64,000 nt of DNA from Methylotenera_A sp040387515. Lineage in GTDB: Bacteria; Pseudomonadota; Gammaproteobacteria; Burkholderiales; Methylophilaceae. The notes under the pieces were generated by a model. It was not told the origin of the DNA, searched no databases, and was given only the letters and a program-made list of their open reading frames with translations. Shown here piece by piece: positions 28,095 through 35,343 of this stretch. Positions within the stretch are counted from its first letter, which is position 1; the number at the start of each line of letters is the position of its first letter. Where the stretch lies: the NCBI GenBank assembly GCA_040387515.1, contig JAZKDP010000011.1, positions 1 through 64,000 on the forward strand, written 5' to 3'. Both the position numbers and the translations under genes were made by a program.

Positions 28095-29291
28095 TTATTC
28101 TCGAGCCGCTTTTGCAACCGCACTCGAAACCCGCGCTAACAGTCGCGCATCAAAGGGTTTAGGGATAATGTATTCTTTGCCAAATTTCAGCTCAGTTAAG
28201 TTATATGCTTTTAAAACTTCGGCTGGAACTGGCTCACGTGCCAATTCACTTAATGCTTTGGCAGCGGCAATTTTCATGTTTTCGGTAATTTTGGTGGCTT
28301 TTGCATCCAAGGCACCGCGAAACAAATAGGGAAAACACAGCGCATTATTCACTTGATTCGGAAAATCGCTACGTCCAGTCGCCATTAAAATATCATCGCG
28401 AACGGCATGCGCGATACTTGGTAAGATTTCAGGGTCAGGGTTAGCTAAAGCAAAAATAATCGGATTTTTTGCCATACCTTTAATCAACTTGGCATCTAAT
28501 GCATTTTTGGCCGAAACGCCAATAAACACATCGCTTTCCGGCATTACATCCGTCAAAGTTGTGGCATTTGTAGGTGCAATGGCTAAATCGCGATTATTAT
28601 CATGCAAGTCTGTACGGTTCGTATCCAGCACGCCGCTTCTATCCACCATCGTAATATTGGTCGCGCCCATTAGTTTGAGTAATTTTGCGCAGGAGCAACC
28701 AGCTGCGCCAGCACCCAAAAATACGATTTTTGCAGTAGGTAAAATTTTGCCTTGTAGTTCTAATGCATTCAATAAAGCCGCTGCTACAATCACCGCTGTA
28801 CCATGTTGATCATCATGAAAAACAGGAATATCTAAACGCCGTTTAAGCTCATTTTCAATATAAAAACAGTGTGGCGCGGCAATATCTTCTAAATTAATCC
28901 CGCCAAAAGTCGGCGAAATATTGACCACGGTTTGAATAAACTCATCAGGCGTGGCGGCATTGATTTCAATATCGAACACATCGATACCCGCAAAACGCTT
29001 AAATAATACGGCTTTGCCTTCCATCACAGGCTTGCTGGCTAATGCACCCATATTTCCCAAACCTAAAACTGCCGTGCCATCAGTAATTACCGCAATCAAA
29101 TTACCTTTATTGGTATATTTATAGGCATTTGCTGGGTCAGCATGAATTTCACGCACCGGCTCTGCCACACCCGGTGTATAAGCAAGTGATAAATCATCCT
29201 GCGTGGCACAAGACTTGGATGAGTCAACACTCAATTTTCCCGGTTTTGGAAATTGGTGATAATCGAGAGCGCGTTTTTTTAGGTCATCCAT
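28095..29291 (-). CDS. Malic enzyme, short form without phosphotransacetylase domain
   Basis: A 398-residue malic enzyme. Signatures are LAYTPGVAEPVREI, the catalytic region GNLIAVITDGTAVLGLGNMGA, FEDI-like EDIAAPHCFYIE, HDDQHGTAVIVAAALLNAL, and the Rossmann motif IVFLGAGAAGCSCAKLL. It ends after the NAD(P) domain, unlike the roughly 750-residue MaeB fusions. It converts malate to pyruvate and CO2 and is likely NADP- or NAD-linked; the cofactor cannot be told here. Its ATG directly follows the gntR stop codon, so the two are probably translationally coupled. Confidence 0.94.
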   Translation of the reverse strand: MDDLKKRALDYHQFPKPGKLSVDSSKSCATQDDLSLAYTPGVAEPVREIHADPANAYKYTNKGNLIAVITDGTAVLGLGNMGALASKPVMEGKAVLFKRFAGIDVFDIEINAATPDEFIQTVVNISPTFGGINLEDIAAPHCFYIENELKRRLDIPVFHDDQHGTAVIVAAALLNALELQGKILPTAKIVFLGAGAAGCSCAKLLKLMGATNITMVDRSGVLDTNRTDLHDNNRDLAIAPTNATTLTDVMPESDVFIGVSAKNALDAKLIKGMAKNPIIFALANPDPEILPSIAHAVRDDILMATGRSDFPNQVNNALCFPYLFRGALDAKATKITENMKIAAAKALSELAREPVPAEVLKAYNLTELKFGKEYIIPKPFDARLLARVSSAVAKAARE

Positions 29292-30032
29292 TTATTCTAA
29301 CTCGCTCATATAGTGATGATCATCAGTGAGACAAAGGCCAAGTCGCCACTCCATCGGTTTATCGCCATATGTATAAGAAACTCGCTCAATACTTAATAAA
29401 GGCGAACCCAACTGTAGATTCAAGGCTTCTGCAACATCTTTATTCGCCGCCACAGCGGTTAACCGCTCCTCTGCACGTATCATCCGAATGCCGTATTCAG
29501 TCTCATACATGCTGTACATTGAGCCTTGATTTTCCTCTACGCGCGCGCCATTAAGCCCCTTAAATGCTGCCGCTGGTATGGCGATATGATCATAAATTAA
29601 TGGCCTGCCAGAAAAAGTGAGTAAACGCTTTATTTCGATTAAAGAGGCTCCCGCTTTAATTTCCAAAATACTCGCCATGTGATTATCTACTTTGGTTTTG
29701 ATGCAGCTCAACAATTCGCTCTGCAATGGCTCTTTTTGTCCGTTTGCTGCGGTTAATCGCAAAAAACGCAATTTAATGCCGGCTTCGTTATGCGTCGCCA
29801 CAAAAGTGCCCTTGCCCTGACGGCGGATTAAAATATTTTCGCCCGCCAAGCCGTCAATCGCTTTACGTACCGTACCTTGAGACACCTTATAGCGTAAAGC
29901 TAAATCGACCTCACTCGGAATCATCTCGCCCGGACGCCACTCTCCGCCGATTAAGCTTTGCGTCAGCAACACTTTAATCTGGTCATACAAAGGTCTATAA
30001 CTGGGTGAATTGTAGGCTTTTTCCATCATCAT
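29292..30032 (-). CDS. GntR-family (HutC-type) transcriptional regulator
   Basis: A protein of about 246 residues. It has an N-terminal winged helix (PLYDQIKVLLTQSLIGGEWRPGE, SEVDLALRYKVSQGTVRKAIDGL, RRQGKGTFVA) and a C-terminal UTRA ligand-binding domain (RPLIYDHIAIPAAAF, YGIRMIRAEERLTAV). The frame is open upstream to 30143, but that extension would overlap the operator and promoter of the divergent operon, so the ATG at 30032 is preferred. It is the first gene of the mae-sdh-fum run and lies beside the divergent prp run. It probably controls both, with an organic acid or CoA ester as ligand (inference). Confidence 0.92.
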   Translation of the reverse strand: MMMEKAYNSPSYRPLYDQIKVLLTQSLIGGEWRPGEMIPSEVDLALRYKVSQGTVRKAIDGLAGENILIRRQGKGTFVATHNEAGIKLRFLRLTAANGQKEPLQSELLSCIKTKVDNHMASILEIKAGASLIEIKRLLTFSGRPLIYDHIAIPAAAFKGLNGARVEENQGSMYSMYETEYGIRMIRAEERLTAVAANKDVAEALNLQLGSPLLSIERVSYTYGDKPMEWRLGLCLTDDHHYMSELE

Positions 30033-30095
30033 TAAGCTCACAGCAATTAAGTTAATCCCATTAAAACATGTCAACTTAAAATAGTCTAGTGTTTT

Positions 30096-30120
30096 ATATC
30101 TTATATAAGACATAAGATAT
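30096..30120. promoter_or_regulatory. Palindromic operator candidate for the GntR regulator
   Basis: Perfect 9-base inverted arms ATATCTTAT (30096-30104) and ATAAGATAT (30112-30120) are separated by 7 bases. A nested 12-base palindrome TCTTATATAAGA occupies 30099-30110, giving three related half-sites. It lies between the divergent gntR and CitE-like genes, 3 bases upstream of a consensus -35 box. Binding by the adjacent GntR protein is inference. Confidence 0.72.
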
Positions 30121-30123
30121 TGG

Positions 30124-30153
30124 TTGACATTAAAACTAAGCACTCTATATAAT
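30124..30153 (+). promoter_or_regulatory. Consensus sigma-70 promoter for the CitE/mch/prp operon
   Basis: A -35 box TTGACA (30124-30129) and a -10 box TATAAT (30148-30153), both perfect matches to consensus, are separated by 18 bases. The predicted start near 30160 gives a leader of about 70-100 bases to the first gene. The operator candidate abuts its upstream edge. Confidence 0.82.
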
Positions 30154-30261
30154 CAATTTAATTACTGCGATTGATTCAATTCTGTAGTTAGAAGCGCATT
30201 TAAAAATGCATGTTGGAGTTTATATAAATATATGGAGCTACCTAATAATGGGACAAGATGT

Positions 30262-31143
30262 ATGGAGTTAGGCTTCCGCCCTCGCCGTTCAATGCTTTAT
30301 GTGCCAGGTTGCAACCTGCATTATTTAGATCGCGCACGCACATTAGCTGCTGATTCCGTCATTCTTGACTTGGGCGACCCTATATTAATCGCCTGTAAAA
30401 TTGAATCGCGCGACAATGTAGTAGCCGCCGTAAAACAGGGCGGCTATGGCTCTCGCGAAGTAGTAGTGCGCGTGAATAATCTAGATTCAATTTGGGGTCA
30501 TGATGACATCAAAGCGGTTGCTAATATTGGCGCAGACGCCATTCTTTTCCCAAATATAGAGTCTGCTGACGATGTACACACCGCTTTAAAATGGTTAGAC
30601 GAAGCTGGTGGCAGCCATATGCCGATTATGGTGATGATAGAAAGCCCAATCGCAGTGTTAAACGCCAAAGAAATCGCGGCAGCGAGCGATCGCATCGCCT
30701 GTATTGTCATGGCAACATCCGATTTGATTTCGCAATTGCATGCACGTGTCACGCATGAGCGCAGTGCGATATTAACTTCACTTTCGCTGGTGATTTTAGC
30801 CGCACGCGCCTATGGCCGTTGTGTGGTTGATGGCATTTCCAGTGACTTTAAAAACATGCATTCATTTGAATATGCCTGCCGTTTAGGTCGCGACATGGGA
30901 TTTGATGGAAAATCACTGGTACACCCTGCGCAAATTGCGTATAGCAATGATGCCTACACACCAAAATCAAGCGAAATTAAAAATGCGCGCACTATCATTC
31001 ATGCATTAAAAGAAGCGAATGATGCAGGCCGTGGAACTGTGGTGGTCGATGACAAGCTGGTTGAGCATCACCATGTTAAAGCCGCGCAAAGACTGTTAAA
31101 ACTGCACGACATGATTGCCGAATTAGAAGAAGAATTTATTTAA
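30262..31143 (+). CDS. CitE-like CoA-ester lyase (copy 2), divergent active-site motif
   Basis: A CitE/HpcH-superfamily TIM-barrel protein of 293 residues from the ATG at 30262 (GGGA 8 bases upstream; RPRRSMLYVPG follows at once, as in CitE). An upstream ATG at 30232 would add 10 residues but has a ribosome site 13 bases away. The metal-binding Glu (MVMIESPIAV) and Asp (MATSDLISQL) and the C-terminal HPAQI motif are present. The usual DLED motif reads DLGDPI, with Gly replacing Glu, and GTNDL reads ATSDL. It may therefore have altered substrate, thioesterase activity, or reduced activity. It is the first gene of the operon. Confidence 0.85.
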   Translation: MELGFRPRRSMLYVPGCNLHYLDRARTLAADSVILDLGDPILIACKIESRDNVVAAVKQGGYGSREVVVRVNNLDSIWGHDDIKAVANIGADAILFPNIESADDVHTALKWLDEAGGSHMPIMVMIESPIAVLNAKEIAAASDRIACIVMATSDLISQLHARVTHERSAILTSLSLVILAARAYGRCVVDGISSDFKNMHSFEYACRLGRDMGFDGKSLVHPAQIAYSNDAYTPKSSEIKNARTIIHALKEANDAGRGTVVVDDKLVEHHHVKAAQRLLKLHDMIAELEEEFI

Positions 31144-31146
31144 AAA

Positions 31147-32220
31147 GTGATGAGCATGCAATCTACTAAAACAAATAACGGCCGATTTTTTGAAGACTTC
31201 ATGTTGAATGAAGTAATTCAACACGCCACACCACGCACGATTACAGCAGGTGATTGCTCAATATATATTGCACTTTATGGTTCGCGCAACCCATTGTTTT
31301 GCAGCGAGCCTTTTGCTCAAAGCTTGGGCTACAGAACGACTCCAGTTGACGACTTGCTCGCTTTCCATATTGCCTTTGGTAAAACAGTGCCTGATATTTC
31401 CGTGAATGCGGTAGCCAATTTAGGCTATGCCGATGTACGCTTTATCCAACCGATTTTTGTCGGCGATACGCTTTCAACAGCTAGCCAAGTCATCGGCTTA
31501 AAACAAAATTCTAATGGGAAAAGCGGCGTAGTTTGGGTGCGTTCTACCGCACACAATCAACATAACCACCCTGTTTTAAGCTGGGTGCGTTGGGTGATGG
31601 TGCATAAAAATAATCTTGATTTACCTGCACCAGAAACGAAAATTCCAGAATTGCCAGCTTTTGTAGCGCCTGAAAACTTAAGTTTACCCAGTCGAGTTTC
31701 AGCCAACAATTGGGATAAAAAAATTACCGGAGGCAAATACTATTGGGAAGACTATCAAGTTGGCGAACGCATTAATCACGCGGCTGGCTTGACGATAAAT
31801 GATAGCGACCACTCGCTTGCAACACACCTTTATCAAAACAATGCGCGTTTGCACTTTGATGATTTCATGATGAAAAATTCAAATTACGGCAAACGCTTGG
31901 TATATGGCGGCGTAGCTATTTCAATGTGTCGCTCTTTAAGTTTTGATGGGCTTGAAAACGCAATATCGGTGTTAGCAATTAATGCTGGCACACATACCAA
32001 CCCCACTTTTGCGGGCGATACTATTTATTGTGCGACCGAAGTATTGGATACATGGCAATTAACCGATAGTGATTTTGGCGCATTAAGACTACGCATGGTT
32101 GGCATTAAAAATATGTCACCAACTGAATTAACAGAGATTCAAACAGATAAAGGCTACCACTCAAATGTGGTGCTCGATTTAGATTACACGGTAGCGATAC
32201 CCAAAAAAGGAAATCATTAA
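31147..32220 (+). CDS. mch: Mesaconyl-CoA hydratase (beta-methylmalyl-CoA dehydratase), double MaoC domain
   Basis: A protein of about 357 residues with two MaoC-like hot-dog halves. It closely resembles the Mch enzymes of the ethylmalonyl-CoA pathway and 3-hydroxypropionate bicycle: NGRFFEDF near the start, TPVDDLLAFHIAFGKTVPDISVNAVANLGYADV, and GKSGVVWVRS in the first half; YYWEDYQVGERINHA and HFDDFMMKNSNYGKRLVYGG in the second. Mch interconverts mesaconyl-CoA and beta-methylmalyl-CoA. A GTG at 31147 and ATGs at 31150 and 31156 are possible starts. One base separates it from the next lyase gene, so the two enzymes very likely act in sequence. No crotonyl-CoA carboxylase/reductase or ethylmalonyl-CoA mutase gene is in the window. 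Confidence 0.9.
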   Translation: MMSMQSTKTNNGRFFEDFMLNEVIQHATPRTITAGDCSIYIALYGSRNPLFCSEPFAQSLGYRTTPVDDLLAFHIAFGKTVPDISVNAVANLGYADVRFIQPIFVGDTLSTASQVIGLKQNSNGKSGVVWVRSTAHNQHNHPVLSWVRWVMVHKNNLDLPAPETKIPELPAFVAPENLSLPSRVSANNWDKKITGGKYYWEDYQVGERINHAAGLTINDSDHSLATHLYQNNARLHFDDFMMKNSNYGKRLVYGGVAISMCRSLSFDGLENAISVLAINAGTHTNPTFAGDTIYCATEVLDTWQLTDSDFGALRLRMVGIKNMSPTELTEIQTDKGYHSNVVLDLDYTVAIPKKGNH

Positions 32221-32221
32221 C

Positions 32222-33211
32222 ATGGCGGCAGTACATCCAAACGAAGCTTTATTCGGCGGTGAAAAATCGTTTCCGCTGATTCCCGCTTGCGAACATTTTG
32301 CTGGTAGCGAAAAGCTGATTTTGAAAGCACTTGGGCTGCAAGATAGCATTGGCCCATTGTTTGACATTACTTGCGATTGTGAAGATGGCGCGGCTAGCGG
32401 ACAAGAACGCGAACATGCGGAAATGATTGTGCGTGTGCTGAATTCTGACGCCAATAAACACAAAATGGCGGGTGTGCGCATTCATGATTACACACACCCA
32501 GCCTGGAAATTAGATATTGATACTCTAGTTGCTGGTGCAGGCAAACTATTGAGTTATATCACTATTCCAAAATGTACCAGCTTAGCGCAAGCCAGTGAAA
32601 TGATTGCTTACATTCAGAAAACGGCTACTTTTAATGGCATCGAACGTGTGATTCCAGTGCATCTTCTGATTGAAACACATGGTGCGCTGAATCAAGTGCA
32701 TGAAATTGCCAAACTACCTTGGATACAAGTGCTGGATTTTGGCTTGATGGATTTTGTCAGCGCGCATCATGGTGCAATTCCAGCCAGCGCGATGCGCAGC
32801 CCTGGTCAATTTGAACATCGCTTATTAGCACGCGCAAAAGTAGAGGTCGTTTCAGCCGCTTTAGCAAACGGAATCGTCCCGGCACATAACGTGACACTGG
32901 ATTTAAAGAATGTAGAAACCACCTATTCTGATGCCAGCCGTGCCCGCAATGAGTTTGGATTTATGCGCATGTGGAGCATTTATCCAACGCAAATTGAAGC
33001 GATTGTAGATGCAATGAAACCCAATTTTGATGAAGTGTCTGATGCCGCCAATATTCTGCTGACTGCGCAAGCTGCCAATTGGGGGCCGATTCAATATGCG
33101 GGGGAACTGCATGACAGAGCGACTTATCGCTATTTCTGGGAAGTGTTGCAAAAAGCCAAGTTAACTGGCGTTACTATTTCAGATGAGTCGAATCAAGCTT
33201 TTTTTAGTTAA
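32222..33211 (+). CDS. CitE-superfamily lyase, likely beta-methylmalyl-CoA/malyl-CoA lyase (copy 3)
   Basis: A 329-residue CitE-superfamily protein of a subfamily distinct from the other two copies. Motifs visible are CDCEDGAASG (acidic pair), GVRIHD (arginine), HLLIETHG (Glu ligand), LDFGLMDFVSAHHG (Asp ligand) and SIYPTQIEAI. It follows the mesaconyl-CoA hydratase gene by one base. The reaction expected from that pairing is reversible cleavage of beta-methylmalyl-CoA to propionyl-CoA and glyoxylate, or malyl-CoA to acetyl-CoA and glyoxylate. Citramalyl-CoA cleavage (to acetyl-CoA and pyruvate) is the main alternative. Propionyl-CoA would feed PrpC encoded 2 kb downstream. Confidence 0.86.
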   Translation: MAAVHPNEALFGGEKSFPLIPACEHFAGSEKLILKALGLQDSIGPLFDITCDCEDGAASGQEREHAEMIVRVLNSDANKHKMAGVRIHDYTHPAWKLDIDTLVAGAGKLLSYITIPKCTSLAQASEMIAYIQKTATFNGIERVIPVHLLIETHGALNQVHEIAKLPWIQVLDFGLMDFVSAHHGAIPASAMRSPGQFEHRLLARAKVEVVSAALANGIVPAHNVTLDLKNVETTYSDASRARNEFGFMRMWSIYPTQIEAIVDAMKPNFDEVSDAANILLTAQAANWGPIQYAGELHDRATYRYFWEVLQKAKLTGVTISDESNQAFFS

Positions 33212-33246
33212 CCCTTTTAATTAAACCATTAATTTAGACCATCAAT

Positions 33247-34131
33247 ATGACCCATCCAACATCTGCTGGCGCGCGCTTTCGTGCTGCACTACAAGCTGAA
33301 AAACCGCTTCAAATTATCGGCGCAATCAATGCATATCACGCCATGCTTGCTACTCAGTCAGGATTTAAAGCACTTTATCTTTCTGGCGGTGGTGTAGCCG
33401 CTGGCTCATTGGGTTTGCCAGATTTAGGTATCTCAACATTAGAAGATGTGTTAATTGATGTACGCCGCATTACCGATGCTGTGGATACGCCACTATTGGT
33501 GGATATCGATACCGGCTGGGGCGGCGCTTTTAATATTGCGCGCAGTGTAAAAAGTATCGCAAAAGCAGGTGCAGCGGCAGTGCATATTGAAGATCAAGTT
33601 TCAGCTAAACGTTGCGGCCATCGCCCAAATAAAGCCATTGTCAGCTTAGATGAAATGGTCGACCGTATAAAAGCCGCCGTTGATGCAAAACCATACGATG
33701 ACTTTGTTGTAATGGCGCGCACCGATGCATTGGCGGTTGAGGGCTTACAGTCTACCATCGACCGTGCCAGCGCATGTGTTGAAGCTGGCGCAGACATGAT
33801 TTTCCCAGAAGCGATTACGGAATTAAGTATGTATAAACAGTTTGCGGCGGCAGTCAATGTGCCTGTATTAGCCAATATTACCGAGTTTGGCAGCACACCT
33901 TTATTCACCGTGGATGAACTACGCAGCGCAGATGTGAGTATGGTTTTATATCCACTTTCCGCTTTCCGCGCCATGAATCAAGCGGCACTCAACGTATATC
34001 AAGCGGTTAAAAATGATGGCACACAGGCAAATGTGGTCAATTTAATGCAAACACGCGCTGATTTATATGAACATTTAGGCTATCACGCGTTTGAACAAAA
34101 GCTAGACGCATTGTTTAAACAAGAAAAATAA
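33247..34131 (+). CDS. prpB: 2-methylisocitrate lyase
   Basis: A 294-residue protein of the isocitrate lyase/PEP mutase superfamily with PrpB length. The catalytic loop KRCGHRPNK carries the active-site cysteine C123; D86 and D88 (VDIDTGWGG) bind Mg2+; RTDALAVEG and ITEFGSTPLF are PrpB-typical. It cleaves 2-methylisocitrate into pyruvate and succinate, the last step of the methylcitrate cycle. Succinate passes to Sdh encoded by the divergent operon. It is followed by prpC after 39 bases. Confidence 0.96.
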   Translation: MTHPTSAGARFRAALQAEKPLQIIGAINAYHAMLATQSGFKALYLSGGGVAAGSLGLPDLGISTLEDVLIDVRRITDAVDTPLLVDIDTGWGGAFNIARSVKSIAKAGAAAVHIEDQVSAKRCGHRPNKAIVSLDEMVDRIKAAVDAKPYDDFVVMARTDALAVEGLQSTIDRASACVEAGADMIFPEAITELSMYKQFAAAVNVPVLANITEFGSTPLFTVDELRSADVSMVLYPLSAFRAMNQAALNVYQAVKNDGTQANVVNLMQTRADLYEHLGYHAFEQKLDALFKQEK

Positions 34132-34170
34132 TCCACACAAGATACAAGTAAAAATTGGGGAGATTGATTC

Positions 34171-35316
34171 ATGGAAACAGTAACCGAACCTAAAAAGAAA
34201 AAAGGCGTTGCGCTTGCAGGAGTCTCGGCGGGCACAACTTCAATCTGCACCGTAGGTCACACTGGTAACGATCTACATTACCGCGGTTACGATATTATTG
34301 AACTTGCTAAGCAGGCGACGTTTGAAGAAGTCGCTTACCTATTGATTCACGGTGAATTACCTAATCAAGCCCAACTTAGCGCTTATCATGCGAAACTGAA
34401 ACTACTGCGCACCCTGCCGGTGGAACTGAAAACCGTGTTGGAACAAATCCCTAAAGATACCCACCCCATGGATGTAATGCGCACTGCTTGCTCTATGCTA
34501 GGTACTTTAGAACCAGAAGCAGCAGACCGCAATACAAAAGCAGCGCAAGATTTAGGTGATAAATTAATTTCATGCTTCGGTTCGATTCTGCTCTATTGGT
34601 ATCACTTTAGTCATCACGGTAAACGTGTCAATGTAGAAACCGACGACGACAGCATCGCTGCGCACTTCTTACATGTGTTGCATGGTAAAGCGCCCAGCCA
34701 ATTGCACATTGATGCCATGAATACTTCTCTGGTGCTTTACGCAGAACATGAGTTTAACGCCTCTACTTTTGCTGCACGCGTGATTGCGGGCACGCTATCT
34801 GATATGTATTCATGTATCACAGGTGCAATCGGTGCATTACGTGGTGCAAAACATGGCGGCGCAAATGAAGCTGCCATGGAAATCATAGAGCGCTATAAAA
34901 ATGCCGATGAAGCCGAAGCTGATATTTTGGCACGCATGGCTCGCAAAGAAATCATCATTGGTTTTGGGCATCCCGTCTACACAATCGCCGACCCAAGAAA
35001 TGAATCAATCAAGGAAGTTAGCCGCAAGTTATGTGAAGATAACGGCAATATGACGTTGTTTAATGTTTCTTCCAGAATTGAGGAAGTCATGTGGCGCGAG
35101 AAAAAAATGTTCCCGAATTTGGATTGGTATAGCGCATCCAGCTATCACATGATGGGAATTCCAACTGGGATGTTCACACCGATATTCGTGATTTCCCGCA
35201 CTACAGGCTGGGTAGCGCACGTGATTGAACAGCGCGTCGATAACAAGATTATTAGACCAAATGCGGAATATATAGGGCCTGATAACCGCCCATATGTGAC
35301 TTTAGAAAATCGTTAA
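34171..35316 (+). CDS. prpC: 2-methylcitrate synthase
   Basis: A 381-residue member of the citrate synthase family, shorter than hexameric GltA (about 430) and typical of PrpC. Signatures are HYRGYDIIELA, HPMDVMRTACSMLG, GALRGAKHGGANEAAMEII and GFGHPVYTIADPR with active-site histidines; DWYSASSYHMMGIP near the end is also family-typical. It condenses propionyl-CoA with oxaloacetate. A GGGGAG ribosome site precedes the ATG. Placement between prpB and prpD is the standard order. Confidence 0.96.
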   Translation: METVTEPKKKKGVALAGVSAGTTSICTVGHTGNDLHYRGYDIIELAKQATFEEVAYLLIHGELPNQAQLSAYHAKLKLLRTLPVELKTVLEQIPKDTHPMDVMRTACSMLGTLEPEAADRNTKAAQDLGDKLISCFGSILLYWYHFSHHGKRVNVETDDDSIAAHFLHVLHGKAPSQLHIDAMNTSLVLYAEHEFNASTFAARVIAGTLSDMYSCITGAIGALRGAKHGGANEAAMEIIERYKNADEAEADILARMARKEIIIGFGHPVYTIADPRNESIKEVSRKLCEDNGNMTLFNVSSRIEEVMWREKKMFPNLDWYSASSYHMMGIPTGMFTPIFVISRTTGWVAHVIEQRVDNKIIRPNAEYIGPDNRPYVTLENR

Positions 35317-35343
35317 TTCAGCAAATTTATTTAGAAAGTAACA

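Noticed and set aside
30033..30143. Longer form of the GntR regulator starting at 30143
   Set aside because: The extra 37 residues would read through the operator and the divergent promoter and do not resemble GntR N-termini; the ATG at 30032 fits the family.
34171..35316. Ordinary TCA-cycle citrate synthase
   Set aside because: Length, motif pattern and position between prpB and prpD point to 2-methylcitrate synthase, though some citrate synthase activity is possible.
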